From: Torymus aiolomorphi
Taxonomy: Eukaryota; Arthropoda; Insecta; Hymenoptera; Torymidae
NCBI GenBank assembly: GCA_036365515.1
Contig: CM070876.1
Coordinates: 124,368,810 to 124,432,809 of the forward strand
Direction: 5' to 3'
DNA length: 64,000 bases
The notes beneath the pieces are model-generated. The model saw nothing but the letters and a program-made list of their open reading frames with translations, was not told the origin of the DNA and ran no database searches. The translations under genes were made by a program, and so were the position numbers. This document shows positions 42,311 to 52,215 of this stretch, one piece after another. Position 1 is the first letter of the stretch. Every line of letters begins with the position of its first letter.

Positions 42311-43466
42311 CTCCCCCAGACGGACGGACCGTTGGTCTGTCCCCTCTGTCCGAACCGCAGATATTCCGAAGTGTCTCGTGTGAACGGTGTAAACCGTCAC
42401 ATAAAGGAGCAGCATGCCGGCAGCGATATCACATATCGTTGTCGGATGTGTGGTTACAACCCTCCAGCGGATAAACCTTATCCGCGGAAGATAGTAACCA
42501 CACACTGCTTCTTAGAGCACCCGGAGGTAGCTGTGGAGCGGACGGGGGCGGCAGACACGGCCAGAAGGAGCGTGTTGCGCGGGAGGATCTCGTCCGCCCC
42601 AGCCGCGCCACGAAGACCCGCCAACGCTGCCGCCGCAGTGGCTATCCCGCGGGCGCCCCAAGTTGCGAGCAAGTGGCTAACCGGGAGCCCATCAGCCTAA
42701 ACCGGGCTGAGCGGGATGGAGTGATCTCACCTGGACCTCGGTCCAGTGAGAGAACCCCGCCACAAACCATCCCGCGGCGGCAGACAGCGACGACGAGGTA
42801 TTTTTTACACCAGTTGTTCGCAGGCGAAGGCGCGGGGGACGGAACGTGATCCGATCGGGCAACACGAGCTCTTCGTCGTCCGCCACTTCAGGGCAGGCCC
42901 CGTCCCAGCAAGAACAGCTTGCGGCCCCCCCAAGTTCCCGACCACCAGGGACTCCTGCGCAGAACAACAGCGCAGGGGGGGAGACGGGGCCAAGTTCACC
43001 CACATATGCCGAGGTAGTGAGGCGTAGCCTTACTTCATCGCCGGCATCACCCCCGACAACACCGCCGCCAACACAACAATCGTCACCCGGAGTACTACAG
43101 CAGCTCGCGGAGAGCCTATTGAGCCAACCTACGACCCCGACCGCCAACAAGGGTTGCCGAAAATGCGAGGGCAGTCACCCGCCCGGGTTTAGATCCGTGG
43201 GGGCTGCCTCCAACAAGATCCGCCCGGGGGCCTCAGGCAACCGCCAAGCCGGACCTCGGTCCGAGGCGGCTGCCCAAAATAACACCGGAGTCCCCAGGAC
43301 CGCGAGACCCCGTCGCATTCGCGACATTGTACGGGATCTCACAGAAGAGCTAAGTGCGGTCCAAAGCCCGGAACTCCTCGAGGAGATTACTCCCCGAGTG
43401 ATGGAGTTTCTGGGCAGGTTGACTCAGAGGCCTCTGCAAGAGCAACCCCGTCGCCAAGGGCAGTAA
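42311..43466 (+). pseudogene. Utopia-like N-terminal region with two C2H2 zinc fingers, copy 3
   Basis: The frame before 42332 has no ATG; finger 1 is 'CPLCPNRRY...HIKEQH' and finger 2 'CRMCGYN...THCFLEH'. An indel near 42665 closes this frame at 42700. A second frame (42846-43466) is Ser/Pro/Gln-rich, with 'SPTYAEVVRRSLTSS' and 'RRIRDIVRDLTEELSAVQSP', ending with TAA at 43464-43466. The RT part continues in this same frame after the TAA, with 'KARQIQHLYRNSKKRAV', so the stop separates two ORFs or interrupts one. Confidence 0.65.
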
Positions 43467-44696
43467 CGTTCCCGACGTGCGCATGCAACTGATCGAGTAG
43501 GCAAGGCACGCCAGATTCAGCATCTATACCGTAACAGCAAAAAGCGCGCCGTCCAACGAGTGTTGGAGGATCAGCAGCGAGTCTGTGAAATACCTCTAAC
43601 GCTCGTTTACGAGCATTTTGCTCGTATGGCGGCGCCCAGCGATGGGAAGTACGACTGGCCTCCAGTGCTCGATCAGGGCGAAGCAGACGCCGTGAGCAAT
43701 AGTAGACTTTGCGCCGCTTTCACGAGGGGAGAGGTTTGCCGTCGACTCCAGTGACGTAGTAATACGGTCCCAGGACCCGATGGTATATCCTACTCCGACC
43801 TCTGGAAGGCGGGCAAGACTGCGCAAGTGCTCACGGCGCTCTTCAACGCTGTGCTGCGCACAGAGCACTTTCCATCTTCTTGGAAGGAGTCAATTACAAT
43901 ACTCCTTCACAAGAAAGGGGACGTTGAGCAGTTGAGCAACTTGAGGCCGATCTCCCTTGGGGATACGTGCCCGAAGTTGTTCTCTGCCCTGCTCGCGGAC
44001 AGGGGGAAAGAGTGGTCCGTGGAGAACGAGTGGTTCAGCAAGTCGCAGAAGGGCTTCCTGCAGTTCGAAGGGTGCTTTGAGCACAACTTCGCCCTGCAGG
44101 AGGTCATCCGCGATGCGAGAGCGAGGAAGGCGGAACTGGTGATTGGCTGGTTGGACTTGACCAACGCCTTTAACTCAGTTTCGCCCTCCTCGATCTTCCG
44201 AGCCCTCGATCTCCACGGGGTGCCACCCCGGGTCAAAAATATAATCCTGAGTATGTACTCCGAGATGACGACCAAAGCCCGCAACAGGGACGGGTTGACA
44301 GCACCCATCGCAATCCAATCTGGTGTAAGACAGTGATGTCCACTAAGTCCGGATATCTTCAACCTGACGCTGGAAATCGTGCTTCGCGATATCCAGCTGA
44401 CGGGAGAAGGATATATCCTCGGCGGTAGGCGACACACCACCCTCGCCTACGCCGACGACTTAGCGGTCATGTCTGACTCGCCAGAGGGGATGATACGGCT
44501 TCTAGCCGCAGCGGGGAGAGGAGCCAGAGTCGTGGGCCTCTCCTTCAATGCCACCAAGTGTGCAATCCTGCACATCGGTGGCTTGGAGGATGAGAATGCC
44601 CTTAGGCCAGACTTCTCTCTCCAAGGGGCACCCAACATCGAGAGGGAGTGCCTGACCGAGGTGGATCGAATTATTAGGCGTTCATCTAAACGGTAG
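43467..44696 (+). pseudogene. Utopia-like reverse transcriptase, copy 3
   Basis: RT blocks in order: 'VLTALFNAVLRTEHFPSSW', 'LRPISLGDTCPKLFSALL', 'LTNAFNSVSPSS', 'IAIQSGVRQ' then TGA where Gly is expected (44335), 'CPLSPDIFNL' and 'LAYADDLAVMSDSPEG'. A private TGA lies at 43752-43754. The 180-bp deletion relative to copy 1 joins 'FSLQGAP' to 'NIEREC'. TAG at 44694-44696 ends the section. YADD is intact. Confidence 0.8.
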
Positions 44697-45449
44697 ATGA
44701 ACCTCCTACAGCGAGCCAGTGCGGAGTTAGTATATGTACCTCTCTCGCAAGGGGGAGCAGGACTACTCCCGCTGGCTGACCAGCATAATATCCTCATCGT
44801 GGCACACGCATACCGCATGTTATATGTGAGCGATGCCGCGGTGAGGGAGCTGGCCGAACATCTGCTGAGGGAGACTGTAGCCAGGAGATTGAAGTGGCCG
44901 GCCACAAACTGTGAGCTGGCAGCTTACCTCACTGGTGAGCTCGATCTGCCTAGGTCAGGGGCCCAAGCGTCATTCTGGGCACGAGTGCGCACCGCATCCC
45001 TGAGACTTAATACCACTCTCGGGTTGCGGTGGCACTCGGTCGGCGACGACATACCAACGATTCGTGTAGGCAACAACGCCCGGAGTGCTGTCCCGCCGCG
45101 TGACATCATTCGTCACCTGCGGACACACATGGCTCAGCCCTATGCTGCGCGTCTCTCGGCCAAACCAGACCAGGGCCGATGATTCGAGGTAGTGCGGAGG
45201 GAGAGGGTCTCGAACCACTTCCTCCGTACTTGCAAGTTTATCTGCGACTGGCGCTTTCTCCATCGCGCCCGTCTCGGTGTTCTCCCTCTCAATGCCACCA
45301 GGAGATGGGGGACCGGGACGGACAAGAGATGTCGCAGATGGGGATACTGCCTCGAAACGACCGCGCATGTACTGAGCCATTGTGAGCCGCTTCACGCGGC
45401 GAGAGAGCGGCGGCACAACAACGTGCAGGACCGGCTGGTTAGGGCGACG
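44697..45449 (+). pseudogene. Utopia-like linker region and zinc knuckle, copy 3
   Basis: Frame 44697-45182 encodes 'MNLLQRASAELVYVPLSQGG' through 'RLNTTLGLRWHSVGDDIP', the conserved region between RT and endonuclease. After a TGA the knuckle region (45192-45449) reads 'RRWGYCLETTAHVLSHCEPL', in which the first CxxC has lost its second Cys (W where copy 1 has C). The MITE then interrupts at 45450. Confidence 0.7.
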
Positions 45450-46223
45450 CACAGTGTTCTATTTTGAAAAAAAATGGACAAAATGAAATATCTCGCGAAC
45501 GGATATCGATAGCCGGATGAATGCAACTGCATTTTAAAGTTGATGTAATGTACAACAAAGGAAAAATAGTTCAGTACTGATCATTTGACCCTGTGACCTT
45601 GGAAATGAAAAATGAAAGTCGAATAAATAACGTATTTTCGGCTTTTTCATTGTAGACTTCCTGGCTATCAATTTTTTCGATCAAAAAAATATGTACTCCT
45701 ATAGTGTTTGATGCAAGGTATCCGAATTTGATGTGAGAATTGTCCTATCGCACACCAATTTGTTTTTAAATCTGAAAACTCCATAAAAAATACAAAAAAT
45801 TCACCTTGAAAAAATGGAGCATTATTGAGTAATTTCGACTTCAAATTCGGATTCAGCGAATCAAAATACATCGGTACATAAATACAAGTACACAAATTTG
45901 CTTTAAAAACAAATTGGTGTGCGATAGGACAATTATGACATCAAATTTGGATTCCTTGCATCAAACACTACAGGAGTACATATTTTTTTGATCGAAAAAA
46001 TTGATAGCCACAAAGTCTACAATAAAAAAGCCGAAAATTCGTTATTTATTCGACTTTCATTTTTCATTTCTAAGGTCACAGGGTCAAATGATCAGTACTG
46101 GACTATTTTTCCTTTATTGAACATTACTTCAACTTTAAAATGCAGTTGGATTCATCCGGGTATCGGTATCCGTTTGCGAGATATTTCATTTTGTCCATTT
46201 TTTTTTCAAAATAGAACACTGTC
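45450..46223. mobile_element. Foldback MITE, copy 2 (774 bp), inside the Utopia-like element
   Basis: Same family as 20059-20829. It begins CACAGTGTTC and ends GAACACTGTC and is flanked by CGACG (45445-45449 and 46224-46228). The uninterrupted site in copy 1 of the Utopia-like element has a single such motif, which confirms a 5-bp duplication. Confidence 0.9.
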
Positions 46224-46648
46224 CGACGGTGAACTGTCCCGGGACCATCTTTGTTAACCGGACCGTCGAGGGCACCCATGGTGGAGCAGCGTCGCTTCGT
46301 CCGGACATTGTTGTCCGCGACGAAGCAAACAAGACCATCAGGATCATCGACGTAGCCATTCCCTTCGAAAATCGTTGGGAAGCACTCCAGCCGGCTCGAC
46401 AGGAGAAGATACACAAGTATCGTCCCCTTGTTGAGCAACTGGAGAGCAAAGGCTACGCCGTTGATCTGGACGCTTTCATCGTGGGTGCACTCGGCAGTTG
46501 GCATAACAACAATGAACGAGTCATCAGCTCCCTCATGATCAGCCGCAGATATGCGGAGCTCATGAGGAAGCTGCTGATCTCGGACACAATAAGATGGTCG
46601 TGGGACATCTACGTCGAACATGTCTCGGGGGTGCGGCAATACCCGTAG
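46224..46648 (+). pseudogene. Restriction-like endonuclease of the Utopia-like element, copy 3
   Basis: Frame 46229-46648 has 'RPDIVVRDEANKTIRIIDVA' with the PD-(D/E)XK residues, then 'RRYAELMRKLLISDTIRWSW' and a natural stop TAG at 46646. It is separated from the rest only by the MITE, and its own sequence looks undamaged. Confidence 0.8.
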
Positions 46649-46913
46649 GGGGTCCGTTTTAGGGCCCCCTTTCAGTGTTTTGTGCGTGGAGTACATGTTC
46701 TAATTTATTTAACTGTTTATTTATTTATTTATCTATTTATTTATTTATTTATTTTATACTTGTACTTATTTAATTGTTACCAGAGGTCGCTATCTAAAAA
46801 TATGTATTGTTTCATTAGCAAAGCAACATGTTAATCACCCCGTTATAGGGGCAGTACTATTTCATAAAACTAATTCCTCTGTAAAAAAAAAAAAAAAAAA
46901 GGAAAAAAAAAAT

Positions 46914-47725
46914 TAATAATGCGAATGTTGTGTACAAAATAAATTGTAAAGATTGCAATGCTTCATAGGTCGGACAGACTAGTAAACGGTTGAAGGTCAG
47001 AATAAAAGAGCACGCAATGAAATACGCTGATAAAGATGAAAATTCTGGATTATTCACACATACAAAAGAAAATAGCCACTCGACTGATTTCAACGATATT
47101 AAAATTTTAGATAGAGAAATAAATAATGGGAAGAGACTCTTCACCGAAGCACTCTTTATACACACACAAAAAAACTATTTGAACAAGCAGTACGAAATAA
47201 ACAGATTACCTAATGAATTTAATTCTTTCATAAAGAATTGCGATGTTCTGGCTTTAAAATAACAAAAATAACGTTTCAATGCCTCAAGAAGGTTTTCCTC
47301 TCTCCTGTCGCTAGCGCTGTAAGGGGCGGCTTCCCCAACATTTGTATTTACAATACTTTGATACAATGTTAGTGTCCATCTCTGTAGTATAATTTAACAT
47401 ATACATGTATATTTATAGATATATAAGCCCGATCGCAATGTAAAAACAAACTATTGACAAGCGGAATTGCTTCCTGCGAAAATACTTTGATTATCATGAC
47501 TACTTGTAAGTTTTAAGTTTTGTTATTGCCAAACTGAAATTGTTGCGTTTAATATTGGTGTGTAAAATTATTTGTTAATTTTTATTTAATTAGTTTCCTG
47601 AAGAGGGACAGAATAAAGTGTCCGAAACGTCGAACGAGAAAAATGTGTTTTTATTTATCCATAATAAATAAGAGCACTAATTTGGTAAGGATGGCCAGTG
47701 GATTCTAAAATTATCATTAAAGACT
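46914..47725 (+). mobile_element. Penelope-like element C, GIY-YIG part and 3' end
   Basis: Resumes PLE C after the Utopia-like insertion. The GIY-YIG segment (about 46920-47262) has 'RKRLKVRIKEHAMKYADKDE'-type sequence, but the first part is changed: the TAC of 'ASYVGQ' has become TAG (at about 46966). The 3' noncoding end contains a hammerhead-like motif (47598-47631) and ends near 47725. Confidence 0.7.
47598..47631 (+). ncRNA. Hammerhead-ribozyme-like motif, PLE C
   Basis: Identical in core to 34718-34751: CTGAAGA, GGACA/TGTCC helix II, GAAAC, GTC. Confidence 0.65.
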
Positions 47726-47826
47726 AAATATTTCGAAAAAAGGACTTAGATACATTGTAAGTTATCGAATAAAGAATAATCTATTAAATTGTTTAACAGA
47801 TCTGTTAATTATTCACAGAGATTTTT

Positions 47827-47966
47827 AGTTCCCTAAATTTGGGAACTGAAAATGTTCGAGGATAATGAAAAGTTTTGCACCAAAATTGAATGAAATGTTT
47901 GTAAAGACAAACATTTCATTCAATTTTGTTTCAAACTGTAAGTTAGCCAAAGGGCTAACTTACAGT
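47827..47966. repeat. Three consecutive perfect hairpins
   Basis: Hairpin 1: AGTTCCC/GGGAACT (47827-47847). Hairpin 2: 22-bp arms, 47881-47902 and 47907-47928, loop AAAG. Hairpin 3: 14-bp arms ACTGTAAGTTAGCC (47935-47948) and its complement (47953-47966), loop AAAG. Hairpins 2 and 3 are six bases apart. No coding sequence. Confidence 0.9.
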
Positions 47967-48297
47967 GTACCATGGCTCTTTTTTGGAAAACTTACAATAA
48001 GAATAATCGTATATTTTATTATGGTCATATAGCTATATATATATATACATGAAACATAACCAATTGAGCCTATTCCGCCGCATAGTGCACTGCTAAACAC
48101 ATTTACCCCCATGTGCTTATGAGCAATAGTAGCGCACCACACGGCGAATAGACCCCATGCAGAACATCCTACATTTATCACGTGACCTCGAACTCTGTTT
48201 CTCTCCCTCTCGTATGGCCTGAGGAGTTAGGAACTATTCCCTCTCCTCAACTTCGCAACGCAATACCGCACACGATTTATAGAGGGCGCGCCTAAAC

Positions 48298-48839
48298 ATG
48301 CGATCGCGAATGAAGGATTGTGTGTACAGTGTGAGTGTGTGCTATCGGACCGGCAACGACGAGGAGTCGACGAGGATCCTCTTCTTCAGGAAAAAGTACG
48401 GTGTGCGGATGGCAACAAGCGACGGAAACAGTCAGTAAGTGATGGTAGCAGCATTTATGCAAGCGAAGTGGTACCTGCCTGCGCGTGTACGAACTTGTGA
48501 CTGGAGAGGTTATGTATGACGGCGAGGACTGAGGAGCGAAAATTTCCTGTGTTCATGTGAACAGCCAAGCTACGGATCTTTTGCCAGAAGTTGATGCATT
48601 TATTCAGGTAACCATCTTCCATTTTAGCCTTTTAGTGAACATACACTAATACCAGACTGAGTTTTTCCAGGTCAACAAGAGCAGTTCTGGTGTTTCTTCT
48701 TCGGGCTCTGAAGATATCTGGTAACACTGACTTAATACCTTCTCCATTATACTTATCCTGCAGACAATATCGGTTCGCCATTGTAGCTACAGTAGCATTA
48801 AGTGTGTTAACAAAGGTCCTTCATGGGAGTCGGTATGGT
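48298..48839 (+). CDS. Candidate spliced small gene or noncoding transcript
   Basis: ATG at 48298 opens 45 codons ('MRSRMKDCVYSVSVCYRTG') to a consensus donor GTAAGT at 48435. An exon-like segment follows 'TTTTTCCAG' (about 48671-48720, donor GTAACA). Another follows 'TATCCTGCAG' (about 48765-48839, donor GTAAGT). Joining the first to the second keeps the frame for a further 17 codons, and the third closes it soon after. The product is not recognised. A noncoding RNA is equally possible. The second and third segments are duplicated at 49145-49345. Confidence 0.3.
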
Positions 48840-49375
48840 AAGTATTAGATTATGCATATATAATCTCATTAGAGTAACAGAGAGTGCAAATATGTATTAA
48901 TAGGCTTTTATTGAAATAATTAAATCTGTCTCCTTTTTGTATTGCTATGTACGTTTTGTAACTGAATGAGAACATTATTATTATTATTATATACAACTTT
49001 CTACTGTAGCTCAACATTATCAGCCTATTAGCTCTTCTATTTGTCGCAGGTTCCAGATAATTCTTCTGTTTTCACAGCTTCCAGACAAGCAATGCAATCT
49101 TTTCCATGTAAGATTTTAACGGTGTACTTATATTTTCTCCAAGACTGAGTTTCTCAAGAGGTCAACATGAGCAGTTCTGGTGTTTCTTATTTCGACTTGC
49201 AAGCTATTTGGTGAGATTATAACTTATCCATTCCTGATATGCACTTATCCTGTAGACAATATCGTACTACCTTTGCAACTATTATGTCATTATGTATGTT
49301 TGCGAAGGTCCTTCATGGAAGTATAGATCATGCATGTATAATTTTATGAGAGTAATAGAGAGTGCAAATATGTTG
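48640..49375 (+). repeat. Direct duplication of exon-like segments, about 480 bp apart
   Basis: 'GAGCAGTTCTGGTGTTTCTT' occurs at about 48682 and 49168, 'ACAATATCG' after a 'TTATCCTG.AG' acceptor at 48765 and 49257, and 'AAGGTCCTTCATGG' at 48811 and 49304, followed by 'AGAGAGTGCAAATATG'. The splice-site-like flanks are kept in both copies. Confidence 0.7.
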
Positions 49376-49380
49376 TAGTC

Positions 49381-50106
49381 TTGAATTGAACTAATTAAAG
49401 TTGTCCTTTTTGTATTGCTATATATGTTATGTAAGTGAATTCTGAAAGAGTTCAATTACATTATTATTATTAAATAGCTTTGAGTGCAACTTTCATCTAA
49501 CCTGAATTTAAAAAAATATTTCAGTACAAAACATAAGTACTAATATAAAAAGGCTACTAGTTTGGATTATTTCAATGTTGCACTCATACATGTCAATGCT
49601 CTTTGGTCGTGGAACTTTATGTCTTTGTCAAGTTATAAGCTCTAACGCTGTCATTGTATAAAGTTATAGACACCTGTAATTTCACAATTGAAGTAAAACA
49701 AGTTTGGACTATTTACCTCATTTACTACATTTTCAAGTATTTTGTAAAAGTTTATGTAAAATAATGTATAGTATAAAGAATGAACTAAAATCATAATTTA
49801 TTTTAAAAAATTTCATTGACACTAATAGCAATAAATCTAGAAACAATGCGAATATTTTATCAAATCAAATTAACCAGATAATAAAGTTTTTTACGATAAT
49901 CATTTTTAAGTTTGATTAATCATTGATTTTATATTTTACAGAATTCATATTTATTTTACATAACTATTTTATAAAAAATTTTGAAAAATAAACATTAATA
50001 ATAAGGTAATACGTTGAAAAAATCTTTGTTTCAATTGTAAAATTATAAGTGTTTATAACTATATAATAATAACGTTACAAACAATCTATAACTTGATAGA
50101 GATGTA
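49381..50106. other. AT-rich intergenic DNA
   Basis: No gene or clear repeat is seen. Confidence 0.5.
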
Positions 50107-50110
50107 TTAA

Positions 50111-50863
50111 GGCGGTCTTACACCTATAGGCCTTTCTGGCCAAAATTACTTTAAAAAATGATAACAAATATTATTATAGTAAAATAATCAAAATATATTG
50201 TAAATATAACTTATTTTGAATAAAATGAGTCAAGGCAGAGGTCCTTAAATTCATTTTATCCTCAGTTATAGCATTTTCAAGAAAAACAGTTTGTTGTAAC
50301 CTTTCTCTGAGACCACATGATGGATTTTCATGGGACAAAGTGTAAATTGTTCTTAATCTATGTACTTATGGGCCTAAGAGTTACAATTTTAAGGTTTTCA
50401 TGTGTAAGTACCTTTTCCATGCCAAATCCCTAAAAATTCAAAAAAATGGAAAAAATTATTGCAAAAAAATCAGTTTTTGGCATGAAAAAGGTATACATAA
50501 AAACCTTAAAATTGCAACTTTTAGGTCCATAACTACAGAAATTAGAAACAATTGGCACTTTGTCTCTTACACATAAAAACCTTAAAATTGCAACTCTTAA
50601 GCCCATAACTACATAAATTAGAAACAATTTGCACTTTGTCCCATGAAAATTCGTCACGCGGTCTCAGAGAAAGGTTACGACAAACTAATTTTCTTGAAAA
50701 TACCATATCTGAAGATAAAATGAGTTTAAGGACCTCTGCCTTGACTCATTTTATTCAAAATAAGTTATATTTACAATATATTTTCATTATTTTATTATAA
50801 TAATATTTTTTAGAATCTTTTTAGGTAATTTTGGCCAGAAAGGTCTATAGGTGTAAGATCGCC
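50111..50863. mobile_element. Foldback MITE with TTAA target duplication (753 bp)
   Basis: Termini GGCGGTCTTACACCTATAGG and its near-complement at the right end; the arms extend inward for over 300 bp. It is flanked by TTAA on both sides (50107-50110, 50864-50867), the target used by piggyBac-type transposases. No coding capacity. Near the centre the motif 'AAAACCTTAAAATTGCAACT' is tandemly repeated in the right arm. Confidence 0.8.
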
Positions 50864-50979
50864 TTAAATTCCATGAACAAAGCGGCATAGCGTGTAGAAT
50901 GACTATAGTTACACGGCAAACGTCATACAGCATTCGGTAAGCAATATACGTGGGGCGTAAGATAGCGACACGGACACCG

Positions 50980-51880
50980 ACATATCCACGGCGGTAACCC
51001 GGGCTTGTCATCGTATTCATCGGCATTTCTCCTGCTGGCAACAAGATCATCGGTGGTACCCCAGGGCATCAACAGCTCTCGTCACAGCAGAACAGCAGTA
51101 GCCATCAGATGGGTCTTAATAACAGACGTTCCATGAACTCGCTTTTGAATTGGCAAACTGGTTGGATGACAATCCGTATTCAGGACAACCTTCGGCGTCA
51201 CTTTGACGAGGCTTCTCTTCCTGCAGGTAACTAAGTATGACTGAACAACTTCACTTATTAATGATTTACAGATGCGCATTTCTCAGCGGTGCGCTATCAG
51301 AGTTCGTACATGGCCGATATTGCTGCCGTTGATACTCCTCCAAAAAACACTCCGCTGAAGATATACTCTGCTTTCTGTTACCGGAGATACTGTCCCTGCC
51401 TAGGTGATGTGTAAGGATTTCTACTGTTGTTGCTGCTTCTACTGAAATGCTACTGTTTCCCAGGATGCTGGACTTAGCAGGCACTGTTCTTAGTGCATTT
51501 TGACTTACAACTTGCAAGTATAGTTATTATCTGCGTATACTTATACACAGTGCCGTAGGTACAACGACATATCCACAAGGGTGACCGCATCCTTGTCATC
51601 GATGTTTCTTCTGCTGGCAGCAAGAAAATATCGCAGGTTGTACTTTAGTCTCTTGGCAACTCTTGTCACAGAAAAGCAGCAGTTGTGCATCTCTCAGTGG
51701 TGAAACACTAGACTTCATACGAGACAGTTGTTGCTGCTGACTATGGTTCGTCAACAGACACTCTACTGCTAATGCACTCGAGCCAGTGCACTAATTCAAC
51801 TGGTACTGCTTGGCTTCTTTTTGGGGGTCAGATGTTGTTGCAGCTTCTGCTGAATTTGGCTGCTCGTTAGTACAATAGAT
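50980..51880. repeat. Diverged tandem duplication of a 450-550 bp segment
   Basis: Shared phrases in order: 'CGACATATCCAC' (50978, 51566), 'TTTCT.CTGCTGG' (51028, 51606), 'CAACTCTTGTCACAG' or a variant (51069, 51656), 'CATTTCTCAG.GGTG' (51278, 51690). Small indels and many substitutions; no stable reading frame. A weaker relation to the exon-like duplication at 48.6-49.4 kb was not seen. Confidence 0.55.
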
Positions 51881-51934
51881 CTATGCAGGGAATGGTCTTA
51901 CAAGGAAAGTACCCCAGGTGTCCCCCCCCCGATT

Positions 51935-52215
51935 TCAATAATACCGAGATATGTTATAGTACATCAAAAAATAAAAGACACGTATTTATTTTTATCGGCG
52001 GATATGCACTCTAAGGGGGTGAAAACCACTCCCGAAAGTCACCCTCAAATTCACATTTTCTTCAATATCTTCAGTTCTCTTCAACATTTTTCAATAAAAC
52101 AAAATGGAAAAGAATTGTCACAAGAAACGCAACAAAAGTATATAGGCGTCGATAGTAAGGGTTGCAACCCTTAAATTTAATAGGGGAAAAACTACATTTT
52201 CTGAGCATTCTTTTA
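51935..52215. repeat. Dispersed repeat, copy 1 (related to 54035-54305)
   Basis: Shares 'ACGTATTT.TTTTTATCGGC', 'AACCAC', 'CGAAAGTCA' and 'TTCAATATCTTC.GTTCT' in the same order as the copy at 54035-54305, at roughly 70 percent identity by eye. Confidence 0.6.

Larger units (their letters stand above)
41023..45767. repeat. Right arm of the 9.4-kb palindrome
   Basis: Reverse complement of 36309-41013. Differences seen by eye include GGC/GAC near 43810 against 38225, a TGA only here at 43752-43754, an indel near 42665 and a 38-bp segment (about 45369-45406) absent from the left arm. It ends in the centre of the MITE. Confidence 0.9.
41991..46913 (+). mobile_element. Utopia-like element, copy 3, full-length U2 chimera with 21-bp target duplication
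   Basis: It is flanked by the 21-bp direct repeat TAATAATGCGAATGTTGTGTA (41970-41990 and 46914-46934), which is PLE sequence. Order: 6 extra bases, 37 nt of U2 snRNA, 5' untranslated region, zinc fingers, RT, knuckle, endonuclease, 3' untranslated region with a TTTA microsatellite, and an A-rich tail (46883-46913). A foldback MITE is inserted at 45450-46223. This is the only copy with both ends. Confidence 0.85.

Noticed and set aside
47827..47966. CRISPR-like or rho-independent terminator interpretation of the hairpins
   Set aside because: Eukaryotic context, stems differ in sequence, no spacers and no U-tract.
48318..48500. 60-codon plus-strand frame
   Set aside because: It runs across a consensus splice donor and lacks any motif; the ATG at 48298 in another frame fits splicing better.
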